64,000 nt of DNA from Spirochaetota bacterium (lineage in GTDB: Bacteria > Spirochaetota > Spirochaetia > Treponematales > Rectinemataceae). The stretch is from contig JAKLFE010000005.1 in NCBI GenBank assembly GCA_022711355.1, positions 53,331 through 117,330 of the forward strand, in the 5' to 3' direction. The translations under genes and the position numbers were made by a program. Of the stretch, positions 42,197 to 50,175 are shown one piece after another; the first letter of the stretch is position 1; every line of letters starts with the position of its first letter. Below the pieces are notes generated by a model. The model worked only from the letters and a program-made list of their open reading frames with translations. It ran no database searches and had not been told where the DNA came from.

Positions 42197-42838
42197 CTAG
42201 TCCGCGCGCTCGAGCCCGATGGCAGCCGCGATGCGCCGCAATTCGGGCTCGGCGTCCCTCCTCGCGGCCTCCAGGGTGGAGCGGAAAAGCCGCTCCCTGG
42301 TGGCCCTGGCCAGGCCCAGGATGGAGCGCCGCTCCTCTGCAGGGGAGCGGCAGTAGAGGGCTGCTACCTCCCCCTCGGCCTGGCGGGAGCCCAAGGCGGC
42401 CGCGGCCCGCACCGCCGCCAGGCGGACCTCGGCGCTGGGATCGTAGAGGGCGCGGCGCAGGAAGACGTAGGCTGCCGCCCTGCCCGAGAGGCCGAGCCGC
42501 TCGGCGGCCGCGGCGCGGGCCCCGCTCTCCGATTCCGTGGCCAGGAGCTGGCCCAACGCGAAGAGGTCCTCCCCCGCCTCGAGCACGCGCTGGTAGCGCT
42601 CCCGCGGGGAGGCCGCCGGCCCCCTCCGCGCCGGGGGCGCGGCCTCCCTGGCGCTGAGGACCTTGTAGGCCCGCACGACCCGGGAGAACTGCCGGGCCGT
42701 GCCCGGATCGCGGGAGGAGTCGGGATGGTAGCGCATGGCGAGGCGGCGATAGGCGGTCCTGACCTCCTCGGCTCCCGCCTCCGGCCCGAGCCCGAGGACG
42801 GCGAAATAGGCCTCGTAGCCGCCATCCGCCTCGCTCAT
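42197..42838 (-). CDS. J-domain protein with HEAT-like C-terminal region
   Basis: 213 residues. Residues 8-62 are a J domain (YFAVLGLGPEAGAEEVRTAY, RRLAMRYHPDSSRD) with the HPD tripeptide needed to stimulate Hsp70. There is no Gly/Phe or zinc-finger region, so it is not DnaJ itself. The rest (about 85-210) is a run of Ala/Arg/Glu helices such as DPSAEVRLAAVRAAAALGSR, which looks like HEAT repeats and may bind a client. Its start overlaps the Hsp70 stop by ATGA, so this is a dedicated Hsp70/J pair at the end of the WhiG-FapA operon. Confidence 0.88.
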   Translation of the reverse strand: MSEADGGYEAYFAVLGLGPEAGAEEVRTAYRRLAMRYHPDSSRDPGTARQFSRVVRAYKVLSAREAAPPARRGPAASPRERYQRVLEAGEDLFALGQLLATESESGARAAAAERLGLSGRAAAYVFLRRALYDPSAEVRLAAVRAAAALGSRQAEGEVAALYCRSPAEERRSILGLARATRERLFRSTLEAARRDAEPELRRIAAAIGLERAD

Positions 42839-44583
42839 CGCTCGGCCTCGACCCGGTCGCGCCGCTCGGAGCGGCGGGCGAGGAGCTCCCCGACCAGGCC
42901 CTCGAGCTCGGCCTTGAGGAGCCGGAGCTCGCCCTCCGAGGGCTTGCTCGCTCCGCCCGAGGAGGGGCTCCTCGCGCGCGCGCAGGCCTCGTCGAGCTCG
43001 GCCTCGAGGCCATGCTCGAGCTTGAGCCCCGAGCGGAGCTCGGCGATCCGCTCGGCGAGGAGGGAGAGCTTGCGCTCGAGCTCCTCCAGAGAGTCGGCGG
43101 AGGCGCCGCGGTCGAAGTCGGCGATGCTGATGGCCTGCTCGGCCCCCGTGCCCAGGTCGCGGGCGCCGACGTGGAGCATGTCCGACTCGTCGATCGAGAA
43201 GTCGACCCGGATGCGGGGCTCGCCGGCCGGGGCGGGCCGTATGCCCGAGAGGAGGAAGCGGCCGAGGGAGAGGTTCTCCGAGGCCGCCTTGGCCTCGCCC
43301 TGGAGGACGTGGACCTCGACCGAGTCCTGGCCGGGCTCGACGGTGGTGAAGACCTGGCTGCGCGAGGCGGGGACGGGGCTGTTCTTCCTGATGAGGGGCA
43401 CGAAGATCCCCCCGTCGATCTCCACACCGTAGGTCCGCGAGACCACGTCCCGCACGCGCAGGCGCTCCGAGCCCGAGACGAGCGCCCCCCAGACCGCGGC
43501 GCCGAGGGCGACGATCTCCTCGGGATTGATCCCGCCCTCGGGCTCGAGGCCGAGGCGCTCGGCGAGGAGGCGCCGCACGAGGGGGATGCGGCTCGAGCCC
43601 CCCGAGAGGACGAGGGCGTCGACGGAGGAGGCCGGCATCCGAGCGTCCTCGAGGGCGCGTTGGGCGAGCTCGACGCTCCGCTCGACGAAGGGCCGGGCCA
43701 GCTCCTCGAACTCGGCGCGGCGGAGGGCGAAGGCCGGGTGCACGACGGCGCCCCGCGCGAGGGCGAAGGGAATGCCGACGACGGCCTCCTCGCGCTCGGA
43801 GAGCTCGATCTTGGCCCGCTCGGCGGCCTCGGAGAGCTGCTGGGCGAGGAAGCGGTCCGCGTCGACGTCGAGTCCGTGCTCCGCCCGGAAGGCCGCGGCC
43901 GCGCGGCGGCGGAGCTCGGCGTCGAGGTCGGCCCCGCCGAGCCTGCCGTCGCCCCGCGAGGAAAGCACGGCGCAGTCGCTTCCCTCCTGCGAGAGGAGGG
44001 TCACGTCGAAGGTGCCGCCGCCGAAGTCGTAGACGAGGACGATCGAGCTCTCGCCCGCGGCTCCCGGCGCGGGCGAGGCCTGGCCGGGGGCCTCGGCCTT
44101 GCCGAGGGCGGACCAGGCCCTGGCGACCGCGGCGGCCGTGGGCTCGTTGACGATCCGGAGGACCTCGAGGCCGGCGAGCCTCCCCGCCTCGATGAGGGCG
44201 CGGCGCTCCCGCTCGGAGAAGTTGGCGGGGGCGGTGATCACCGCCCGACCGACCTCCCGGCTTAGGAAGCGCTCCGCGTCCTTGCGCAGGGAGCCGAGGA
44301 TCATAGCGACGAGCTCCTCGGGCCTCCAGCCCTTGCCGCCCATGGAGAGGAGGCTCCGCGAGCCCAGGAGGCGCTTCACGCCGGCGACCGTGTTCTCGGG
44401 ATTGACGAGGGCCTGGTTCTTGGCCGACTCGCCGACGAGGTACTCGCCCTTGGCGGTGATGGCCACGACGCTCGGGGTCGTCCGCTCGCCGCGGGCGTTG
44501 GGGATCAGGACGGGCCGGTCGCCGTCGAGGCAGGCGCAGAGCGAGTTGGTGGTTCCGAAGTCGATGCCTATTACGGGTCCCAT
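42835..44583 (-). CDS. Second Hsp70-type chaperone (DnaK paralogue)
   Basis: 582 residues. VIGIDFGTTNSLCACLDGDR, the phosphate loops VYDFGGGTFDVTLL and VLSGGSSRIPLVRRLLAE, and IVNEPTAAAVARAW are standard Hsp70 ATPase motifs. A short Gly/Ala/Pro insert (about residues 160-180) precedes the second phosphate loop. The substrate domain is recognisable (VFTTVEPGQDSVEVHVLQGE) but the C-terminal lid is short and lacks the EEVD-like or acidic tail of DnaK. It is not in a grpE-dnaK-dnaJ cluster but 6 bp downstream of a motility-linked coiled-coil gene, and is coupled to its own J protein. It probably serves one or a few client proteins. Confidence 0.92.
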   Translation of the reverse strand: MGPVIGIDFGTTNSLCACLDGDRPVLIPNARGERTTPSVVAITAKGEYLVGESAKNQALVNPENTVAGVKRLLGSRSLLSMGGKGWRPEELVAMILGSLRKDAERFLSREVGRAVITAPANFSERERRALIEAGRLAGLEVLRIVNEPTAAAVARAWSALGKAEAPGQASPAPGAAGESSIVLVYDFGGGTFDVTLLSQEGSDCAVLSSRGDGRLGGADLDAELRRRAAAAFRAEHGLDVDADRFLAQQLSEAAERAKIELSEREEAVVGIPFALARGAVVHPAFALRRAEFEELARPFVERSVELAQRALEDARMPASSVDALVLSGGSSRIPLVRRLLAERLGLEPEGGINPEEIVALGAAVWGALVSGSERLRVRDVVSRTYGVEIDGGIFVPLIRKNSPVPASRSQVFTTVEPGQDSVEVHVLQGEAKAASENLSLGRFLLSGIRPAPAGEPRIRVDFSIDESDMLHVGARDLGTGAEQAISIADFDRGASADSLEELERKLSLLAERIAELRSGLKLEHGLEAELDEACARARSPSSGGASKPSEGELRLLKAELEGLVGELLARRSERRDRVEAER

Positions 44584-44589
44584 AGAAGC

Positions 44590-45342
44590 CTAGCCCCCCA
44601 GACCGGTCTCGGAGCGGCGCTCCTCGATGTCGACGAGGAGCTCGATCTCCGCCACGGTCGCTCCGAGGCGGGCAGCTATAATATCGGCCGAGAAGCCCTT
44701 GCGGTACAGGTCGAAGGCCTCCTCGCGGAGGCTGCGGGCCGGCTTGACCTGCTCCGCGGCGCGGACGAACTCGGGGCGGCGGGGGATCTCCCCGCGCCCT
44801 TCCGCCACGGCGCCGAGAAGGAGCCCCTCCCTCCCCGCGGGAGGCGGCTCGTCGGGCAGGCTCGCGGGCGCCTCGATCGGCGGGGCCTCGCTCGGACCTG
44901 CCGCGCTCGAGCGCGGCTCGCTTGGGCGGAGCTCGCTCGAGCGGAGCTCGCTCGAGCGGAGCTCGCTCGAGCGGAGCTCGAGAGGGATCGGCAGCTCCTC
45001 CTCATCCTGGGCCGGCAGGATGGGGCGGCGTCGCCTCAGGCGCTCGAAGGCGGCTCGCTCCGACTCGCGGGACTCGAGCTCGCGCCGCGCGACGCCCATA
45101 CGCCGGTCCACCTCCCCGAGGAGCTCGCGGAGGGCGCCCATGCGGTCCTCGAGGAGGCTCACGTCGCGGTCGGCCGTCTCGTTGAGCTCCATGACGAGGG
45201 CCCTGGCCTCTTCTCGGACGCCCGAGAGGAGGTTCTCGAGCTCGAGGTAGCGGCGCAGGCGGGCGCGGAGGAGGAACCAAAGGAGGACCAAGCCCGCGAT
45301 ATCGAGGGCCACGAGAGCGAGGAGCTGGATCATGATGCTCAT
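44590..45342 (-). CDS. Membrane-anchored coiled-coil protein with C-terminal helix-turn-helix-like segment
   Basis: 250 residues. N-terminal membrane helix (about 5-25), then a coiled coil to residue 100 (LELENLLSGVREEARALVME and following), then a Ser/Glu/Pro linker with repeats of RSSEL, and a compact C-terminal segment DLYRKGFSADIIAARLGATV followed by AEIELLVDI. That end is like the small helical tail of proteins often found beside flagellar genes in other phyla (DUF6115-like), so a motility role is reasonable. The linker is coded by 15-bp tandem repeats. It overlaps the upstream small gene by ATGA and is 6 bp from Hsp70. ATG 45333 is an alternative start. Confidence 0.7.
   Translation of the reverse strand: MSIMIQLLALVALDIAGLVLLWFLLRARLRRYLELENLLSGVREEARALVMELNETADRDVSLLEDRMGALRELLGEVDRRMGVARRELESRESERAAFERLRRRRPILPAQDEEELPIPLELRSSELRSSELRSSELRPSEPRSSAAGPSEAPPIEAPASLPDEPPPAGREGLLLGAVAEGRGEIPRRPEFVRAAEQVKPARSLREEAFDLYRKGFSADIIAARLGATVAEIELLVDIEERRSETGLGG
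44911..44985. repeat. 15-bp tandem repeats coding for the RSSEL linker
   Basis: Three perfect copies of GCGGAGCTCGCTCGA (44926-44940, 44941-44955, 44956-44970) with degenerate copies on either side. The period is a multiple of three, so changes in number keep the frame. Confidence 0.9.
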
Positions 45343-45665
45343 CCCGAGAGGTCTATCTTGTTGCCGAGCTGGGGATCGCGGATGACCTCGTCCTCGGCGC
45401 CGGAGTCGGAGGCTTCCCCGCCCTCGTCCCGGCGGCGCTCGGGCGAGCCCGAGCCGGCGCCCTGCCGCTCCGCGACGGGGCCGGCCCCTTCCTTGGGCTC
45501 CTCGGGGGCGCGGACGGCCTCCTTGGACTCGACCTGGCGGCGCTGGAGCGCCGCCCCCTGGATCGAGGCCTGGAGGGCCGCGCCCTCCTTCGCGGCGGAC
45601 TGCTCGCGGCCGACCTGGCCGAGCTGCATGAGGAGGGTCTGGAGGTCAATCGGCCTTATGGGCAT
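45339..45665 (-). CDS. Small disordered protein of the FapA operon, unknown function
   Basis: 108 residues. The first 45 are a probable helix (IRPIDLQTLLMQLGQVGREQ, SAAKEGAALQASIQGAALQ), the rest is charged, Glu/Arg/Gly-rich and likely disordered, ending in DPQLGNKIDLSG. Its first 20 bp overlap the end of fapA and its stop overlaps the next start, so the gene is locked in place by coupling on both sides, which speaks for being real. The N-terminal segment recalls small proteins encoded at this spot in other treponemes, but I cannot name a family or function. Confidence 0.65.
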   Translation of the reverse strand: MPIRPIDLQTLLMQLGQVGREQSAAKEGAALQASIQGAALQRRQVESKEAVRAPEEPKEGAGPVAERQGAGSGSPERRRDEGGEASDSGAEDEVIRDPQLGNKIDLSG

Positions 45666-47631
45666 CGGGAGGCCCCCGCCTCAGGATATCGTCCTCGGGC
45701 TCCTCGTACCTCGTCGTGCGGAACATCTGGCCCTCGAGGTAGAAGGTCATGGCCTTCTGCTCGTTCTTGATCTCTTCCTTCACGTCCTTGATGACGAGCT
45801 TGACTCCCGGGTATATGCGGCCCGAGGCTGAGATCCTTCCCTTGGACTTGAGCCCGTTCAGGTAGGTCTGGATGGCCTCGATCTCCTTCGCGAGGGCGCG
45901 GAGCTCCTGGACCTGCTCCTCGCGTCGGATGAGGTAGTCCTGGAGGATGGCTTCCTTGTCCTCGGGGAGCTCCTTCTTCTGCTTCTTGATCGCGTTCAGC
46001 GTGGCTATGTTCTTGTCGAGCTCCTCGACCTGGCGCTTGATCCGATAGACCTGGGCCTGGAGCTGGTCCATCTTCTCCTTCGACTTCGGGTCGTAGCCCA
46101 CCTCGACGATGGTCTCGGCGCTGCCGACGGGGGAGCCCAGGGTCTTGGCGTTGATCTCCTCGCAGGCCCGGTAGCGCCCGCCGACTATGGCCGCGCGCTT
46201 GCCCTGGCAGATGATCTTCTTGTTCGCCACCACTGTGGAGTTGATGATGCCGTCGGAGACGATCACGTTCTCGCCCGCCTCCACCGAGGCGTTCTCGATG
46301 AATTTGGCCCAGATGCTCTTCCCGGCCTGGATGACGCCTCCGGACTTGCCGGTGACGCCCTGGTGCACGACGATGTCGCCCTCGGCGATGAGGTCGCACT
46401 TGCCGACGTTGCCGCGCACCTCGATATTGCCCGAGGCCTTGACCGAGAAGCCGTCCTCCACGTTGCCCTGGACGATGACGGTCCCGAGGAACATGATGTT
46501 GCCGGTCTTGAGGTCGACGTCGCCGGGGACCGTGAAGATCTCTTCGACGTTGATCTTGCCGCCGACGAAGATGACCTGGCCGTTGATGTCGGCGATGATG
46601 GTCGAGCCGTCGTCGCCCATGTGGACGTTGCGGCCCAGGGGCGCGGCCATGTCCTTGCCGTTCCGGGCGGGGATGACCTTGCCGGTCACCGTGCGACCGG
46701 TCTGGCCGAGCTCCGGGGGGAGCTTGCGGGCGAGGGGCTGGCCGGCCACGACGTTCTGGATGAGGCCGAGCTCCTTGAAATTCACCCGGCCGTCGGCCGC
46801 CTCCTTGAGGTGGTACTTGGTCTTGTCGGTCTCGAAGCTGAACTGGACGGTCGAGTCGCGGCCGTTCTGGGGCCTCGTGCCCTCGGCGACGAGGACGGCC
46901 TCGCGGTATCGGGGCTTGTCCTCGAGCTCCTGGAGGACCTCCTCCAGGACCCCGTGCACGACCCGGTTGTTGCGGAGGAAGGAGAGGATGGCGTCCTTGG
47001 AGAGGTCGGAGCCCCCCGGGCCGGGCGGGGTCATGGTCACGAAGGCCTTCATCTCCTGGTCGCCCAGGTCGACGGTTATGAGGGCGTCGTTGGCGGGGTT
47101 GGAGATGAAGTCGCCCACGCGGACGTAGTCGCTCGAGGCCTGCTTGATCACCTCGCGGACGAGGGCCTCGTCGAAGCTCCGTACGGCGCGGGCGTGGAGC
47201 TTGTCGATCGCCTGCCGCTCCTGGGCCCGGCGGCCCTTGCCCAGGGGCGCGGTCACCTTGAGGAGGGCCCCGTCGGGAGTGAGCCGCACGAAGCACTCGC
47301 CGTCGCGGTCCTTGACCAGGGGCTCGACGGCCTCCGGCAGGCTCTCCCCGCCCAGGTCGTCGGCCGCGGCCGCGGCCACCTCGCGCTTCTCGGCCTGGGG
47401 CGAGGCCTTGACCTTCCAGGGCCGGCGGCCGGCCCCGAGCAAGCCCGGGCTCCCCTTCTCGAGGATCTCGTACTCGAGGCGGCGGACCGTCACCCCGAGC
47501 TGGACCGCGGCGTCGGCCAGGGCCTCCTCGACGGAATCGGCCTCGACGACGATGGACTTCTTGGCCCCGTCCTCCTCGAGGTATCGCCGCATGAGCTCGG
47601 CGATCTGGTCGATACCGAGGGTGGCGCCCAT
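45646..47631 (-). CDS. fapA: FapA-family protein (DUF342) with N-terminal Jag-N-like domain
   Basis: 661 residues. Residues 25-75 resemble the Jag N-terminal domain (IVVEADSVEEALADAAVQLG, then LEYEILEKGSPGLLG). The middle and large central region is the FapA/DUF342 beta-helix, with short repeats such as VIVQGNVEDGFSVKASGNIE and VRGNVGKCDLIAEGDIVVHQ. A coiled coil (about 530-610) and a C-terminal domain follow. FapA-type proteins are encoded with flagellar genes in many bacteria and are linked to polar localisation or assembly in Vibrio; the exact role in spirochaetes is open. The gene is 4 bp after the sigma factor. Confidence 0.9.
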   Translation of the reverse strand: MGATLGIDQIAELMRRYLEEDGAKKSIVVEADSVEEALADAAVQLGVTVRRLEYEILEKGSPGLLGAGRRPWKVKASPQAEKREVAAAAADDLGGESLPEAVEPLVKDRDGECFVRLTPDGALLKVTAPLGKGRRAQERQAIDKLHARAVRSFDEALVREVIKQASSDYVRVGDFISNPANDALITVDLGDQEMKAFVTMTPPGPGGSDLSKDAILSFLRNNRVVHGVLEEVLQELEDKPRYREAVLVAEGTRPQNGRDSTVQFSFETDKTKYHLKEAADGRVNFKELGLIQNVVAGQPLARKLPPELGQTGRTVTGKVIPARNGKDMAAPLGRNVHMGDDGSTIIADINGQVIFVGGKINVEEIFTVPGDVDLKTGNIMFLGTVIVQGNVEDGFSVKASGNIEVRGNVGKCDLIAEGDIVVHQGVTGKSGGVIQAGKSIWAKFIENASVEAGENVIVSDGIINSTVVANKKIICQGKRAAIVGGRYRACEEINAKTLGSPVGSAETIVEVGYDPKSKEKMDQLQAQVYRIKRQVEELDKNIATLNAIKKQKKELPEDKEAILQDYLIRREEQVQELRALAKEIEAIQTYLNGLKSKGRISASGRIYPGVKLVIKDVKEEIKNEQKAMTFYLEGQMFRTTRYEEPEDDILRRGPPDAHKAD

Positions 47632-47635
47632 GGGC

Positions 47636-48424
47636 CTAGATGATGCCCTTGCGGAGGTTGGTGAGCTTGGAGCGGAGGCGGAGGATGGCCTTGGTGTGGA
47701 GCTGGCTCACCCGCGACTCGGTCACGTCGAGGACCTGGCCGATCTCCTTCAGGGTGAGGTCCTCGTAGTAGTAGAGGACGAGGACCTTCTTCTCCTTCTC
47801 GGGGAGCTCGCTGATGGCCTGGACGATGACGCGCTTGACCTCCTCGCGCTCGACGGTGGCGTCGGGATTCATGCTCGAGGGGGACTCGATGCTCTCGCCG
47901 ATGGAGATCTTGTCCGCGTCGTCGCCGGCGTACCAGACGTCGTTGAGGGAGAGGACCGAGGTGCTCGATATCTTGAGCATGGTCCTCATGAAATCGTCCT
48001 CGCTCACGCCCAGGGAGGAGGCGATCTCCTGGTCGGAGGCCGGGCGGCCGAGCTTGGCCTCGAGGCTTACCACCGCGTCCTCGATCTCCTTGGTCTTCTG
48101 CCTGACCGAGCGGGGCACCCAGTCGATCGAGCGGAGCTCGTCGAAGATGGCGCCTCGTATCCGGGTGACCGCGTAGGTCTTGAACTTTACGTTCTTGTCG
48201 GGATCGAACTTCTCGATCGCGTCGAGGAGGCCGAAGACCCCGAATCCGACGAGGTCCTCGAATTCGACGGTATTGGGCATGCTCGCCGCTACCTTGCCCG
48301 CCACGTACTTGACGAGGGGGGCGTACTGGCGGATGAAGGCGTCTCGGACGGCCGGATCCCTCGTATCCTTGTACCGGGACCAGAGCTCTTCTTCGGTCAT
48401 CCGCGCGAGCGGGTTCTCGGCCAT
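47636..48424 (-). CDS. whiG: RNA polymerase sigma factor for motility genes (FliA/WhiG, sigma-28 type)
   Basis: 262 residues. Region 2 ([77 protein letters not shown]) is diagnostic for the FliA/WhiG group. Region 3 follows ([20 protein letters not shown]), and region 4 has [20 protein letters not shown] and [20 protein letters not shown]. It directs RNA polymerase to late flagellar and chemotaxis promoters. In treponemes the gene sits at this same place after flhG. Its anti-sigma factor FlgM is not in the window. An unknown membrane protein gene lies 6 bp upstream in the same transcript. Confidence 0.95.
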   Translation of the reverse strand: MAENPLARMTEEELWSRYKDTRDPAVRDAFIRQYAPLVKYVAGKVAASMPNTVEFEDLVGFGVFGLLDAIEKFDPDKNVKFKTYAVTRIRGAIFDELRSIDWVPRSVRQKTKEIEDAVVSLEAKLGRPASDQEIASSLGVSEDDFMRTMLKISSTSVLSLNDVWYAGDDADKISIGESIESPSSMNPDATVEREEVKRVIVQAISELPEKEKKVLVLYYYEDLTLKEIGQVLDVTESRVSQLHTKAILRLRSKLTNLRKGII

Positions 48425-48430
48425 CTTCGC

Positions 48431-49177
48431 TTACCCTTTCTGGTCTCTTTTGAGGATGGTACGCACCGCCTGGGCGAGCGCCGCTGGATCGAGGGGCTCG
48501 GAACGGCCCCCGCCGCCCCCGCCTGAGGAGCCGCCCCTCGAGGAGGGGGCCGGTTCAGCCGCCGGGTGCATCTCGGCGGGGGCGAAGGAATCCGAGAAGC
48601 CCTCGAGGTCGGGGAGGACGTCCAGGTCCTCGAAGCTGGCCGAGCCCCTTCCCGAAGCGGGCGGAAGGGCCGCGGCCCCGCCCTCCGCCTCGTCGGGGCC
48701 GATGAGGCTGCCGAGCTCCTCGGCGCCCGAAAGCTCGGGCCCGACCTCCTCGAGGGCGGCCAGAGGGGGGGCGGCGGGCGCCTTCCGGCCGGGAGGCGGC
48801 TCGGCCGGCGCCGGGGAGAGCTCTTGGAGCGGGGCGGCCTCCTCGAGGCCCTCGCCGGAGGGCCCTTCGCCGGGGAGGACTATGTTCACGGCGCGTCCCC
48901 GGCCCTCCTCCTCCTCGAGGGGCCCCATGCCCTCGGTAAGGGCGCCGGGCCCCTCCAGCCCCGGCCCGCCCGCCAGGGCGGGGCCGGCCCCGAGGCCGGG
49001 CAGGACGCGTCGCGCCAGGGCCAGGGCGGCGAAGACGAGGCCGCCGAAGAGGGCCCCCCCGAGGATGGCCCTTAGGGCGATGACGCCGAAGCCGATGCCG
49101 GCTATCGCCCCGACGAGGGAGGAGAGGAGGGCCGCGGCGGCCGCGGCGACGAGCGATGCGCGCAGGTCAGTTTCCAC
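48431..49177 (-). CDS. Membrane protein with long disordered tail, first gene of the whiG operon
   Basis: 248 residues from GTG 49177. Two hydrophobic helices at about 8-30 and 33-58 (ALLSSLVGAIAGIGFGVIAL; AILGGALFGGLVFAALALAR), then roughly 165 residues rich in Pro, Gly, Ala and Glu with almost no order, and a short final helix (LAQAVRTILKRDQKG). The end helix could be a binding peptide. A protein of this design next to the motility sigma factor is seen in treponemes, but no function is known. It follows its own promoter (49205-49234). Confidence 0.7.
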   Translation of the reverse strand: METDLRASLVAAAAAALLSSLVGAIAGIGFGVIALRAILGGALFGGLVFAALALARRVLPGLGAGPALAGGPGLEGPGALTEGMGPLEEEEGRGRAVNIVLPGEGPSGEGLEEAAPLQELSPAPAEPPPGRKAPAAPPLAALEEVGPELSGAEELGSLIGPDEAEGGAAALPPASGRGSASFEDLDVLPDLEGFSDSFAPAEMHPAAEPAPSSRGGSSGGGGGGRSEPLDPAALAQAVRTILKRDQKG

Positions 49178-49204
49178 CGTCCTCAGCTCCCTCCCATGAC
49201 GCTA

Positions 49205-49234
49205 AGAGTAGGCCTAAATCCCGACCCGAGTCAA
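49205..49234 (-). promoter_or_regulatory. Promoter of the membrane protein-whiG-fapA operon
   Basis: On the minus strand TTGACT (49229-49234) and TACTCT (49205-49210) are 18 bp apart, about 28 bp before GTG 49177. It would let the sigma factor and downstream genes be expressed apart from the flagellar structural operon. Confidence 0.6.
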
Positions 49235-49258
49235 GTTCGGGCTTTTCGCGGCCATCGC

Positions 49259-50173
49259 CTAGTCCTTCCCGAAGAGCTTCTTGATGAAGCGGCCGATGCC
49301 CTTATCGTCGGCGAACTGGGTCTTCTCGATCCTCGTGACGAGGTGGGCGACCGAGATGGCGGCCTTGGACTTGGGGTCCTGGACGATGAAGGGCTTCTGC
49401 TTGAGGACGGAGGCCGGCACGATGGGGTCGTCGTAGATGCAGCCGAGGTACTCGACCTTCAGGTTCAGGAACTGCCCCGAGATGCTGATGATGCGCTCCG
49501 CGACCCTCCGCCCCTCCGTGACGCTGTGCACCCGGTTGACGACGAGCTTGAGGCCGATGTTCAGGTTGTCGATCTCGGTGGCGATGATCTTGATGATCCC
49601 GTAGGCGTCCGTGATGGCGGTCGGCTCGGGCGTGGTCACGATGATGGCGTCGTCTGCGGCCGCCACGAAGCCCAGGACGTTGTTCGAGACCCCCGCGGCC
49701 GTGTCGATGATGACGATGTCGGCCTGCGAGAGGGTGTAGAGCTCGCTTATGAAGCTCTGCCGCTCCTCCTCGCTGAGGTTGGCGATCTTGGAGAAGCCCG
49801 AGGCGCCCGCCACGATCTGGATGCCGTACTCGGTGTCCAGGATGATCTCCCGCATCGTCCGCTGCTTGCGGATCACGTGGTAGAGGTTGTACTTGGGGAT
49901 CATGTTGAGCATGACGTTGACGTTGGCGAGCCCGAGGTCGGCGTCCATGACGATGACCCGCTTGCCCATCTTCGCGTAGGCGATGGCGAGGTTGACGGAG
50001 ACGTTCGTCTTGCCGACGCCGCCCTTGCCCGAGGCCACCGCGATGATCCTCGTCTTCTTGGCCCGCTCGGCGGGCTGGTCGATGGCGCTCTGCCCGAGGA
50101 CGCCCGGGCCCGGGCGCTCGGCGGCGCCCCTCCCGACCATCATCTCGCGCAGGGCCTGTGCCTGGTCTTCCAT
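49259..50173 (-). CDS. flhG: MinD-like ATPase FlhG/FleN, flagellar number regulator
   Basis: 304 residues from ATG 50173, 2 bp after flhF; the frame is open far upstream but in shadow of flhF. A 40-residue N-terminal tail precedes the deviant Walker A IAVASGKGGVGKTNVSVNLA (Lys at 50 and 55), then VIVMDADLGLANVNVMLNM and VIIDTAAGVSNNVLGFVAAA. The C-terminus ends in a basic amphipathic helix (KGIGRFIKKLFGKD), the membrane-targeting sequence. FlhG works with FlhF to set number and place of flagella, important in spirochaetes where periplasmic flagella start near both poles. Confidence 0.95.
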   Translation of the reverse strand: MEDQAQALREMMVGRGAAERPGPGVLGQSAIDQPAERAKKTRIIAVASGKGGVGKTNVSVNLAIAYAKMGKRVIVMDADLGLANVNVMLNMIPKYNLYHVIRKQRTMREIILDTEYGIQIVAGASGFSKIANLSEEERQSFISELYTLSQADIVIIDTAAGVSNNVLGFVAAADDAIIVTTPEPTAITDAYGIIKIIATEIDNLNIGLKLVVNRVHSVTEGRRVAERIISISGQFLNLKVEYLGCIYDDPIVPASVLKQKPFIVQDPKSKAAISVAHLVTRIEKTQFADDKGIGRFIKKLFGKD

Positions 50174-50175
50174 GT

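Noticed and set aside
46363..47643. Plus-strand frame of about 426 codons opposite fapA
   Set aside because: Low-complexity Gly/Leu/Val/Asp chain with no start signals, opposite a confident gene.
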